From Verrucomicrobiia bacterium (GTDB taxonomy: Bacteria > Verrucomicrobiota > Verrucomicrobiia > Verrucomicrobiales > Akkermansiaceae), in the NCBI GenBank assembly GCA_030432565.1, contig JAUIGV010000040.1:1-42339 (forward strand): a stretch of 42,339 bases of DNA. The letters run 5' to 3'. Numbering within the stretch: position 1 is the first letter of the stretch; every line of letters begins with the position of its first letter. The notes below the pieces were generated by a model. It searched no databases. It was not told where the DNA came from and saw only the letters and a program-made list of their open reading frames with translations. Below are positions 25,104-34,286 of this stretch, piece after piece. The position numbers and the translations under genes are program-made.

Positions 25104-27431
25104 ATGAGACAACTCAAACAAATCATCCTGCTGGTCATCCTATCAGCACCATTTCATCAGGCTTTTTCCGGGCCCATCGGGATTAACTTTGGCTCCGGGC
25201 GAGCCGACGCCGCCCTTTTGCCGGCAGACTCCGCCGGAGTGATCCCGCAAACCAACTGGAACAACGCAGACGGAGCCGCAGGCGGGCCCTTGGCCCTCAA
25301 CGACTCGGATGGCGTAGCCACCACCGCAACCCTCACCTGGTCAACCGACGAACAGTGGAGTGCCGGTGGACCCGCCGCTGACGCCAATGGAACTCTCCTC
25401 AATGGATGGATTTCTGCCAACAATACCACTGCCCCCCCCGCATCCGTTTCGATCACTGGAATCCCTTTCGAGAATTACAGTATTTACGTTTACCTCAATC
25501 ATGATCGTGCCACCGAGGATGTCTTAATCAGCGAGGCCTCCTCGCTTTTCGCGCCCATCCTAGCCCACGAAAACGACACCGATATTCTCGCCCCCGTCAT
25601 CTTCACCGAACAAACTGCCTCCGCAGAAGGCGATATCACCCAAGCAGGAAACTACGTGGTGCTCTCGAACCTAAACCAAGTCGATATCGAAATCATATTG
25701 GAACCTGGCGGAAGTGCCGGTTCCGTTGATCGAGGAGCCATTACCGGCATTCAAATCATCGAGGTTCTGATCGGAGACGCCGACGGTGACGGTCTCGATG
25801 ACACCTGGGAAGCCTCCTTCGGTCTTGATCCCAACGACAACGGACTCAACCCCAACAACAACGGAATCGCCGGAAATCCCGACAACGGAGCCGACGGTGA
25901 TCCCGACAACGACGGCTCAACCAACATCGAGGAACAGGCTCGCGCCACCTTCCCCAACGATGAAGACACCGACAACGACACTCTTCTCGATGGGGTCGAG
26001 ACGGGCGATGGCAACTACATCAACGCAACCATGACCGGCACCAACCCGCTTTCGCCCGACTCGGACGGAGACAACTTGCCGGACAATGTGGAGACCAACA
26101 CCGGAACCTTCATTGATGAAAACGATACCGGAACGGATCCCAACTCCAACGACACTGACAACGACACCTTGCTCGATGACTGGGAAATTAACAACAACCT
26201 GGACCCCTTCGACGACGGGACGACCAATCAGAACAACGGAGCCGCTGGCGACCCAGATAACGACAACTCATCCAATGCCGACGAACAAACCGCCGGCACC
26301 GATCCCAACGATAACGACAGCGATGATGACAACCTCCTCGATGGTGTCGAATCCAACACCGGCACCTATGTTGACGCAAACAACACCGGAACCGATCCCC
26401 TCAATCCTGACTCGGACTCCGATGGTCTTATCGATGGTGTCGAAGATAACAGCGGTTCCTTCGTAGATTCCGGCCAAACTGGAACCGATCCCAACAACAA
26501 CGATACGGACGGCGATCTATTCGCAGATGGTTGGGAGACCGCCAATGGTAGAAATCCCATCGATTCAAGTGACAACCTCGCCACCGCAGGTGCGATTGGC
26601 CTCAACTTCGGAGCCGGACGGGCCAATGCCTCACTGCTTGAATCCGATCTCGCAGGAATCGCCCCACAGGTCAATTGGAACAATCTTTCCTTCGCCACCG
26701 GCTCGAATGTCACCCTCAATGATGACCAGGGCAACAATTCCGGCGCGGTCGTAAACTGGTCCCTCGACGAGGAATGGAGCGTGGCAGGTCCAGCAGCTGA
26801 CGCGAATGGGACTCTGCTCACCGGCTGGATCTCGGCAAATGGGGCGGGAGCGACCAACTCAATTGATATCTCGGGGATCCCCTTTGGCACCTATGATCTC
26901 ATTGTCTACCTCAACCATGACCGGGGAACCGAAGATGTCTTGCTCTCAGAAAACAATGGTGCTTTTGAGAACTTTCTCGCCCACGAAAATGACACGGACG
27001 TTCTCAACCCCGTGACCTTCTCCCAACAAGTCGCCAGCGCAACCGATGACGGAACACAGCTTGGCAACTTTGTCGCCATTCCAAACCTGACAAACGAAAC
27101 TCTCAATCTCGTTCTCGGTTCAGGCGGCGATTGGGGAAGCGCCGACCGGGGAGCCATCACCGGCATCCAACTCGTTAACCGTGGGACCGCCGAAGGGCTG
27201 AAGATCACCAGCATCACTCCCGATTTGGAGGCCGGAACAGTCACCATTACCTGGAATTCAGTCAATGGCCGGGTTTACGCCATCGACGCCGGATCGAGCC
27301 CTGCCCTCTCGGCAGCCAATGAAATCAATGACTTCACGGCCACCGGCGAGGTCTCCTCTTTCACTGAATCATTTATCGACTTTTCAGCGAATCCGAAAAG
27401 ATTCTATCGTGTCCGTGAACTGAACGAATGA
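25104..27431 (+). CDS. Large secreted protein: two INFGxGRA domains around Asp-rich calcium-type repeats
   Basis: A protein of 775 aa with a signal peptide (ending QAFSG). Domain copy 1 (about residues 24-215) starts IGINFGSGRADAALL and ends DRGAITGIQIIE. An Asp/Asn-rich thrombospondin-3-like region (about 220-490) follows, with units like DADGDGLDDTWEASFGLDPN and NDTDNDTLLD. Copy 2 (about 495-695) starts IGLNFGAGRANASLL and ends DRGAITGIQLVN. The C-terminal beta module (about 700-775) ends KRFYRVRELNE and resembles the end of the protein at 21170. There is no PEP-CTERM tail, unlike the neighbour with the same domain. The Asp-rich region should bind calcium and stiffen the protein. The stop overlaps the next ATG (ATGA). 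Confidence 0.88.
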   Translation: MRQLKQIILLVILSAPFHQAFSGPIGINFGSGRADAALLPADSAGVIPQTNWNNADGAAGGPLALNDSDGVATTATLTWSTDEQWSAGGPAADANGTLLNGWISANNTTAPPASVSITGIPFENYSIYVYLNHDRATEDVLISEASSLFAPILAHENDTDILAPVIFTEQTASAEGDITQAGNYVVLSNLNQVDIEIILEPGGSAGSVDRGAITGIQIIEVLIGDADGDGLDDTWEASFGLDPNDNGLNPNNNGIAGNPDNGADGDPDNDGSTNIEEQARATFPNDEDTDNDTLLDGVETGDGNYINATMTGTNPLSPDSDGDNLPDNVETNTGTFIDENDTGTDPNSNDTDNDTLLDDWEINNNLDPFDDGTTNQNNGAAGDPDNDNSSNADEQTAGTDPNDNDSDDDNLLDGVESNTGTYVDANNTGTDPLNPDSDSDGLIDGVEDNSGSFVDSGQTGTDPNNNDTDGDLFADGWETANGRNPIDSSDNLATAGAIGLNFGAGRANASLLESDLAGIAPQVNWNNLSFATGSNVTLNDDQGNNSGAVVNWSLDEEWSVAGPAADANGTLLTGWISANGAGATNSIDISGIPFGTYDLIVYLNHDRGTEDVLLSENNGAFENFLAHENDTDVLNPVTFSQQVASATDDGTQLGNFVAIPNLTNETLNLVLGSGGDWGSADRGAITGIQLVNRGTAEGLKITSITPDLEAGTVTITWNSVNGRVYAIDAGSSPALSAANEINDFTATGEVSSFTESFIDFSANPKRFYRVRELNE

Positions 27432-30400
27432 TCATTCGGAAGCACTCCCAATTCCAAACCTTGGGCATCATGGCTGCAACTGCGGCCATGATGTCTTCAT
27501 GTAAACCAGAATCACCGGAAGCCCATACCGGAAGCCCGGAGCCTCCCCCCCCCAATCAAACCCAACTTCTTGCACCTCCGGCGGCCTCCGGTGGCAGCAC
27601 CCTTTTCGAAAAGATCGCCGGCACTGAATCGGGAATCAACTTCGTCAACCGACTCGAAAAAGACCATCCCATGGCCCGCCTCTACTTCAGCGGCTTCGCC
27701 TGCGGCTCGGTGGTCATGGGTGACTTCAACGGCGACGGCCGAAATGATCTTTTTTTCACCAGCGGTGCCGGCCCAAACGGCCTCTTTCTTCAAAAGGAGA
27801 CGGCTTGGCAATTCGACGACGTCTCGGATAAAGCCGGTATCAAGGGCGGCGAAGCCTGGGCCTCGGGCTCGGCCGCATTGGATATCGATCAAGATGGCGA
27901 CCTCGACTTACTGGTCTGTAACTACGACCGCCCGCCCCACCTCTTCATCAACAATGGCAACGCAGTCTTCACCGACAAAGCGAAGCAGTGCGGTTTGACG
28001 CAGAGTGATCCTTACATCATGCCCACCTTCGCGGACTACGATCGCGATGGTGATCTCGACCTCTTTCTCGTGTCCAATCAGCTCTTTCGAAAAGGGGGTC
28101 GCCCATCAAAACCACCGGTCGAAACCGGCCCCGACGGAGTCACCCGGGTGAAGGAGGAATTTGCCCGCTATTATCGTCTCAAAAAGAATCCCGACGGCAA
28201 AACCGTCCTCGATGATTCCGGACGGCCAGACCTTCTCCTTCGGAATGATTCGAGACCCGGCGAGGAACTCCCGATTTTCACCGACGTCACAAACGCGGCC
28301 GGATTAACCGCAAATGGTTTCGGTCTCGCTGCCACCTGGTTTGATCTTAATCAAGACGGCTGGCTTGACCTTCATGTAGGAAACGATTTCAGCTCACCGG
28401 ACCGACTCTACGTCAACCGGGGCAATGGCACCTTTGTCGATGTCGCCACCGGAGCCTTTCCGACCTGCGCTTGGTTTTCCATGGGATCGGATTCCTGCGA
28501 CATCAATGGAGACGGCCTTGAAGACCTTTTCTGCGCCGACATGGCCTTCACCACCCACTACAAACAAAAGGTGGGCATGGGGCAAATGGGAGCCAGTCAA
28601 AAGCTTCTCGAAAGCATCCGCCCCCTTCAGCTGATGCGAAACCATCTCTTTCTCAATACCGGAACCGGAAGATTTCAAGAGGCTGCCCAAATGGCCGGAC
28701 TGGGCAAAACCGATTGGACCTGGTCGGTCAAATTTCAGGACTTTGATTTGGATGGCAAACCCGACCTCTTCGTCACCAACGGAGCGTGCCGCTCCTTTAA
28801 TCATTCCGATCTTCCGGGAGCCACGCCCGAACGGCTCATTGGTCAAAATAAATGGGATATCTGGAAGGATACTCCTCCGCGCCCCGAAACCAACCTTGCC
28901 TTCCGTAATCTGGGGGGAGTCAAGTTTGCCAACACCTCGACATCGTGGGGCCTCGACGAAAACGGAATTTCACACGGGCAGGCCTGCGGAGATCTCGATG
29001 GCGATGGCGACCCCGATCTCGTTGTCACCAATATTGACTCCACCATCTCGCTTTACAAAAACACCAGCGAGGCTCCGCGCATCATCATCGAACTCGACGA
29101 CAAGATTACCGAAGGAGCGCTCGTGGAATTGAGCTCGCCAAACCGGAAGCAACTTCTCCGCGTCCGCAGCGCAGGCGGCTACTTTACCACCTCGATCCCC
29201 ACCCTGACCTTCGCTGCCGATGAAACCTCCCAGGCCAGGATCACCTGGCCCGATGGCACCATCCAAACCCTGGGAGATTTGCAACCGGGCTCACGTTACC
29301 AAATTACCAAAAACAGCGCCCCATCATCTCCGGAAAAGAAGCCCGCCTCCCTCTTTGGCTCTCCTCAATTCTTGCAAGGGGTCGCACATCGTGAAGCCAT
29401 TTTTGATGACTTCATCAGGCAACCACTCCTCCCTCACAAGCTCTCCCAACTCGGACCCGCAAGCGCCTGGGCCGACATCGACGGTGATGGCGACAAGGAC
29501 CATTTTCTCGGAGGAACCACCGGATCACCCGGTCAAATATTCCTCAATAATGCAGGCAAACTCATCGCAAAAGAAACTCCGGACTTCCTCCTCGATCAGG
29601 ATAGCGAAGACGCCGCTGCGGAATTTTTTGACCACGATCAAGATGGTGACCTCGACCTATACGTCGCAAGCGGCAGTTACGAGAACGACGTTGACTCTCC
29701 ACTTCTCCGCGACCGGCTCTATCTTAACGATGGCGATGGAAATTTCACGAAAGCAGATCTCCTTCCAGACCTTCGTGATGTTGGATCCGTCGTCAGACCA
29801 TGCGACATTAATGGCGATGGCGTCCTCGAAATCTTCGTAGGAAGTCGCGTTACCCCCGGCGAATATCCCACCTCCACCGCAAGCCGCCTTCTCTTTCAAA
29901 AGGATGGCCGCTACCAGGATATGCATCCAAGCCTGGCACCCGGTCTCGGTAAAGCCGGCATGATCACCGACGCTTGTTGGGGCGACTTCAATGGCGACAA
30001 GAAAGCAGATCTCATAACTGTTGGCGAATGGACCACTCCCCGTCTCTTCGTGCAAAAGGAAGGACGCTTTACCGAAACCACCGAACTCGAAGAACTATCC
30101 GGATGGTGGACCCGGACCCAGGCGGCTGATATCGATGGCGACGGCGACCTCGACCTCGCGCTCGGAAACTTCGGCCTGAACACGAAGTACCATGCCAGCT
30201 CCGACAAACCGGCTCTTCTTTACTACGGAGATTTTCAGGGTAACGGCATCAAGCGAATCGTCGAAGCCGAGTTTGAAGATGACAACCTTTTCCCGGTGAG
30301 GGGCAAGAGCTGTTCCACTGCCGCCATGCCTGCACTCGCCTCAAAATTCAAAACCTATAATGCCTTTGCCCTCGCTGAACTCACCGACATTTACTCTCTC

Positions 30401-30826
30401 AAAGAAGCCAGCCGCTTCGAGGCCAGGGTTCTCGAAAGCGGGTTCCTCATCAACGACGGAAACGGCACATTCACCTTCAGACCGATGCCTCATCTGGCTC
30501 AGATTTCACCGATCCAGGGAATGGTTTTCGAGGACTTCACGGGCAATGGGTTCCAGGACCTCGCAATCGTGCAAAACTTTTACAACCCGCAATTTGAGAC
30601 CGGCCCCTACTCAGGCGGAATCGGAATCATCCTTGCGAATCAAGGGGATGGCACTTTTAAGGAGATCCACCCTCTCGAGAGCGGAATTCTCATCCCCGGC
30701 GACCCGAGAAATCTCCATCTCATCGATCTCAATGGCGACTCTCTCAAGGATCTTGTTTGCCCTCTCAACAATGGCCCAACCCTTTGGCAGCCAAGGCAGC
30801 AAAAGCATCTTCCTTCCCGCCAATAA
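27428..30826 (+). CDS. CRTAC1-like FG-GAP/VCBS repeat lipoprotein with ASPIC/UnbV domain
   Basis: A protein of 1132 aa with a lipoprotein signal (lipobox MSSC, Cys25). Many FG-GAP/VCBS-type blades are visible: GDFNGDGRNDLFF, DIDQDGDLDLLVCN, DYDRDGDLDLFLV, DLNQDGWLDLHVGN and DLDGDGDPDLVVTN in the first half. An ASPIC/UnbV-like segment (about residues 560-620, with RSAGGYFTTSIPTL and ARITWPDGTIQTL) comes next. A second set follows (DIDGDGDKDHFLGG, DHDQDGDLDLYVASG, DIDGDGDLDLALGNFG, DLNGDSLKDLVCP). Two seven-bladed propellers are likely, with Ca2+ in the Asp-rich loops. These proteins are cell-surface or periplasmic and of unknown function in PVC bacteria. It is coupled to the preceding secreted protein by a 4-base overlap. 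Confidence 0.9.
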   Translation: MIIRKHSQFQTLGIMAATAAMMSSCKPESPEAHTGSPEPPPPNQTQLLAPPAASGGSTLFEKIAGTESGINFVNRLEKDHPMARLYFSGFACGSVVMGDFNGDGRNDLFFTSGAGPNGLFLQKETAWQFDDVSDKAGIKGGEAWASGSAALDIDQDGDLDLLVCNYDRPPHLFINNGNAVFTDKAKQCGLTQSDPYIMPTFADYDRDGDLDLFLVSNQLFRKGGRPSKPPVETGPDGVTRVKEEFARYYRLKKNPDGKTVLDDSGRPDLLLRNDSRPGEELPIFTDVTNAAGLTANGFGLAATWFDLNQDGWLDLHVGNDFSSPDRLYVNRGNGTFVDVATGAFPTCAWFSMGSDSCDINGDGLEDLFCADMAFTTHYKQKVGMGQMGASQKLLESIRPLQLMRNHLFLNTGTGRFQEAAQMAGLGKTDWTWSVKFQDFDLDGKPDLFVTNGACRSFNHSDLPGATPERLIGQNKWDIWKDTPPRPETNLAFRNLGGVKFANTSTSWGLDENGISHGQACGDLDGDGDPDLVVTNIDSTISLYKNTSEAPRIIIELDDKITEGALVELSSPNRKQLLRVRSAGGYFTTSIPTLTFAADETSQARITWPDGTIQTLGDLQPGSRYQITKNSAPSSPEKKPASLFGSPQFLQGVAHREAIFDDFIRQPLLPHKLSQLGPASAWADIDGDGDKDHFLGGTTGSPGQIFLNNAGKLIAKETPDFLLDQDSEDAAAEFFDHDQDGDLDLYVASGSYENDVDSPLLRDRLYLNDGDGNFTKADLLPDLRDVGSVVRPCDINGDGVLEIFVGSRVTPGEYPTSTASRLLFQKDGRYQDMHPSLAPGLGKAGMITDACWGDFNGDKKADLITVGEWTTPRLFVQKEGRFTETTELEELSGWWTRTQAADIDGDGDLDLALGNFGLNTKYHASSDKPALLYYGDFQGNGIKRIVEAEFEDDNLFPVRGKSCSTAAMPALASKFKTYNAFALAELTDIYSLKEASRFEARVLESGFLINDGNGTFTFRPMPHLAQISPIQGMVFEDFTGNGFQDLAIVQNFYNPQFETGPYSGGIGIILANQGDGTFKEIHPLESGILIPGDPRNLHLIDLNGDSLKDLVCPLNNGPTLWQPRQQKHLPSRQ

Positions 30827-30938
30827 AGCCCTCGCCCGTTTCAGTGCAGAATCGGCAGGCGATATAGCCAACTGCAACTTGCCAGCAGGCCTCATCTACG
30901 GAAGATTGCTCCCAAGGCAACCGTAAGCTGGCATAGCA

Positions 30939-33900
30939 ATGGATCTCTCTTCTCGCATCACCAAATTCATCTTGATTGCATCCACCTTGGGCGCGTCCGG
31001 CGCCGCTTCGGCTAAAGATTCCGAAGCAATTTCCTTCTCAAAAGACATCCGCCCCATCCTCTCAGCCAATTGTTTCAAATGCCACGGTCCGGATGACGCC
31101 AGGGATGACAAGGGAAAGTCTCTGCGAAAGGCAGGCCTTCGCTTGGATATCGACGACAACCAGGACTGGAAAGAAGTCGTCTCTCGAATCGTCTCAAAGG
31201 ACCCGGACGAAATCATGCCTCCTCCCGAGGCCAACAAAAACCTCACGCTTGAAGAGATTGAAATCCTCAAACGCTGGATCAAGGAGGGAGCCAAATACGA
31301 GAAGCACTGGGCTTTTGTCGCTCCCAAAAAATCTCCCATCCCCGCCAGCAAACATGCCATCGATCATCTCCACCGGAAACCTCTCGCCGAAAAAGCTGAC
31401 GCCTATACCCTTGTCCGGCGTGTCCACCTCGACCTCATTGGGCTCCCCCCCTCGATCGAGGTCGCCGATCGCTTTGCCGCCGATCCCTCGCCTGAAGCCT
31501 ACGCCGCCATTGTTGATGAGCTCTTAAAATCCCCCCGGTATGGCGAACGATGGGCCCGCAGATGGCTCGACCTCGCCCGTTATGCCGACACCAATGGTTA
31601 TGAAAAAGATCGTGACCGTTCGATTTGGCCCTACCGCGACTACGTCATTAGATCGCTCAACGCCGACAAACCATTCGATCAATTCACGATCGAACAACTT
31701 GCCGGCGACATGCTTCCCAATGCAACTCCCGAGCAAATCATCGCCACCGGCTTCCACCGTAACACCATGCTCAACGAGGAGGGGGGCATCGATCCCCTTG
31801 AGTTCCGTTTTCACGCCATGACCGACCGCGTCGCCACCACCGGCACCACTTGGCTCGGCCTCACTACCGGCTGTGCCCAGTGCCACACCCACAAATACGA
31901 TCCCATCACCCACCACGACTACTACGGTCTGATGGCTTACTTCGACAACACGCTTGAGCCTGACTATCACATCCCCAATCCAACGCTTGCCGAAAAAGAA
32001 AAAGAAAATTTTGCCAAAGCCGAAAAACTTCTCGCGGAGCTCCCAAACCGCTGGCCTGCTCCCACGGGCAAAATCAACTTCAAACCATCCACGGTCACCT
32101 CGGCAGAAGCAAAGAACGCCAAGCTGAGCATCGAGCAAATCTTCATCACCCCTTCCGGAGAAGTTCCAGATCGAGATACCTACACCATCACCATCGAGAC
32201 CAAGCAACCCGATATCGCCGCCGTCCGGCTCAAAACCTTCGCCATGAATGGCAGGGGCCCCGGACGAACGGAGCACGGAAACTTCGTTCTCTCCGAGATT
32301 GAAGTCACCGCCTCCCCTCTCGATGAATCCTCCCCCCCCACCAAAATCACCCTCCACAATCCTTCCGCGAGCATTGAACAGGAGGGATTCCCCGTCGGAA
32401 ATGCCGTTGATGGAGACCCGGCCACCGGCTGGGCCATCCACGATCCCGCCAAGGGAATTGGTCAAAACCATTACGCCGACTTCCTTTTTGCGCAACCTGT
32501 CTCCCAGCCATCCGGAACCCGCTTCACCATCACTTTGCATCAGGACCACGGAAGCAATCACACCATCGGATCATTCCAAATCTGTCTCGGCCAGACCTCC
32601 AACCCGGGCGGCAATCCAAAAGAACATTTGAACAAATCCTATCAGGAATGGCTTGCTGAAATCCAACCCGACCTCACCCCTTGGCAAGTTCTCACGCCAT
32701 CCGAACTTACAGCCAATACCCCCTATCTCACCCTCGAGGACGACGGTATCATTTTCGCCGCCGGAGACATCTCAAAGCACGATATCTTCACCCTCACTTT
32801 CCCGGCCTCCGCCCAACCCGTTCACTCAATCCGCCTCGAAGCCCTCACCGACGAACGCCTTCCCGAAAGCGGCCCCGGCATGACTTACTATGAAGGCCGC
32901 AAAGGCGACTTCTTCATGTCCGAATTCCAGATTAAAACCGACAAACCTCTCACCTTCTCAGGCGCTTCCGAAACCGCCTTTGGCGCGCAATACGGTCAAG
33001 GCAACGCCGCCGCCTCCGCCGCTATTGATGGTGACATTCAGTCCGGCTGGTCCTTGAAAACCCACATTGGCACTAATCAAACCGCGGTCTTCAATCTTGC
33101 CGAGGCGATTCCGCCCGGGACTCCTTTCGAAATAAAGATGCACTTCGGCCGACACTTTGCCTCCACCTTGGGAAAATTTCGGATTTCGGGGTCACCTCTC
33201 CCCAAAATCAAAGCCATCGATCATCAGGGCACCCTGAATGACTTCCTTCTCCAGGCCCCGGAGGTCAAGAAGCATGCCGATCAGATCAAGGCTCTCCGAA
33301 AGCCCCTCAAGAGAGATCAGACCCTCGTCATGCAAGAACGGCCGAGCGATCACATCCGCCCGACCCATCTTCGACACCGCGGGGAATACACCCAACCAAA
33401 AGACATTGTCGCTCCCCGGCTCCCGAACGCAATCTTTCCCGAAGGAAAGGAATTTCCCAAAGACCGCCTCGAGCTGGCTCGCTGGCTCGTCTCGCCGGAA
33501 AATCCGCTCACCGCCCGCGTCGTGGTCAATCGCCACTGGGCCGCCTTCTTTGGCGAGGGCATTGTCCCAACCGTCGATGACTTCGGAATGCAGGGTAAGC
33601 TTCCCACCAACCCCGCTCTCCTCGACCACCTTGCCGTTACTTTCATGGAGCGAGATTGGTCGATCAAAGAACTTCACCGACTGATCGTCACTTCGGCTGC
33701 CTACCAGCAGCAATCCATCATCGAATCCAGTAGCGCACCGCACTTCCCACGCCAGCGTCTTGAAGCAGAGATCATCCGTGACTCGGCGCTGCACGCAGCC
33801 GGATTGCTTGGGTCTAAGATGTTTGGACGCCCGGTCCGCCCGCCTCAACCTGCCGGCGTCAGTGAAGTCGCTTATGGGCGCCCCAAATGGAATCCCAGCC

Positions 33901-34277
33901 AAGGCGAAGACCGCTTCCGCCGCAGCATTTACACCTACCAAAAGCGCACCGCCCCCTTCGCCATGTTCACAACCTTCGACGCGGGATCGGGCGAAGCCTG
34001 CCTTGCCCGCCGCGACCGCTCGAACACTCCGCTGCAAGCCCTCACTCTGATGAACGACCCCATGTTCATTGAAATCGCCGACCACTACGCCAAGCTCATT
34101 GAAAAGAGCCAGGGAGACACCGAAGAAAAAATAATCCTCGCCTTCCGCCGACTCCTGACCCGCCCTCCCGAACCCGACGAAGTACGACTCTTATCTGACT
34201 TCCACCAAAAACACGAATCCTGGAAGGCCCTGACCCGGGCCATCCTCTCCCTGGATGAATCCGTCACCAAAAACTAG
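30939..34277 (+). CDS. PSCyt1/PSCyt2/PSD1 (DUF1549/DUF1553) cytochrome protein
   Basis: A protein of 1112 aa with a signal peptide (ending AASA). PSCyt1 (about residues 32-130) has C45-FK-C48-H49 and EIMPPPE with Met93 as likely axial ligand. PSCyt2/DUF1549 (about 150-345) has LDLIGLPPS, RWARRWLDLARYADTNGYEK, NEEGGIDPLEFR and a second CxxCH, C312-AQ-C315-H316. The middle (about 380-770) holds two discoidin-like stretches with similar cores (GNAVDGDPATGWAIHDPAKG and AAIDGDIQSGWSLKTHIGTN). PSD1/DUF1553 (about 830-1100) has RLELARWLVSPENPLTARV, VNRHWAAFFGEGIVPT and LIVTSAAYQQQS. The protein type is common in Planctomycetes and Verrucomicrobia and usually paired with DUF1501, as here 9 bases downstream. 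Reaction unknown. Confidence 0.93.
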   Translation: MDLSSRITKFILIASTLGASGAASAKDSEAISFSKDIRPILSANCFKCHGPDDARDDKGKSLRKAGLRLDIDDNQDWKEVVSRIVSKDPDEIMPPPEANKNLTLEEIEILKRWIKEGAKYEKHWAFVAPKKSPIPASKHAIDHLHRKPLAEKADAYTLVRRVHLDLIGLPPSIEVADRFAADPSPEAYAAIVDELLKSPRYGERWARRWLDLARYADTNGYEKDRDRSIWPYRDYVIRSLNADKPFDQFTIEQLAGDMLPNATPEQIIATGFHRNTMLNEEGGIDPLEFRFHAMTDRVATTGTTWLGLTTGCAQCHTHKYDPITHHDYYGLMAYFDNTLEPDYHIPNPTLAEKEKENFAKAEKLLAELPNRWPAPTGKINFKPSTVTSAEAKNAKLSIEQIFITPSGEVPDRDTYTITIETKQPDIAAVRLKTFAMNGRGPGRTEHGNFVLSEIEVTASPLDESSPPTKITLHNPSASIEQEGFPVGNAVDGDPATGWAIHDPAKGIGQNHYADFLFAQPVSQPSGTRFTITLHQDHGSNHTIGSFQICLGQTSNPGGNPKEHLNKSYQEWLAEIQPDLTPWQVLTPSELTANTPYLTLEDDGIIFAAGDISKHDIFTLTFPASAQPVHSIRLEALTDERLPESGPGMTYYEGRKGDFFMSEFQIKTDKPLTFSGASETAFGAQYGQGNAAASAAIDGDIQSGWSLKTHIGTNQTAVFNLAEAIPPGTPFEIKMHFGRHFASTLGKFRISGSPLPKIKAIDHQGTLNDFLLQAPEVKKHADQIKALRKPLKRDQTLVMQERPSDHIRPTHLRHRGEYTQPKDIVAPRLPNAIFPEGKEFPKDRLELARWLVSPENPLTARVVVNRHWAAFFGEGIVPTVDDFGMQGKLPTNPALLDHLAVTFMERDWSIKELHRLIVTSAAYQQQSIIESSSAPHFPRQRLEAEIIRDSALHAAGLLGSKMFGRPVRPPQPAGVSEVAYGRPKWNPSQGEDRFRRSIYTYQKRTAPFAMFTTFDAGSGEACLARRDRSNTPLQALTLMNDPMFIEIADHYAKLIEKSQGDTEEKIILAFRRLLTRPPEPDEVRLLSDFHQKHESWKALTRAILSLDESVTKN

Positions 34278-34286
34278 GACCCGACC

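Noticed and set aside
30360-30926. 188-codon plus-strand frame overlapping the end of the CRTAC1-like gene
   Set aside because: Ser/Pro-rich shadow in another frame; its last part fills the gap before 30939 but has no start or motif of its own.
31524-34085. Minus-strand frames of 345 and 297 codons inside the PSCyt/PSD1 gene
   Set aside because: The plus-strand frame carries recognisable domains throughout, whereas these are Gly/Val-rich with no motif. They are shadows of codon bias.
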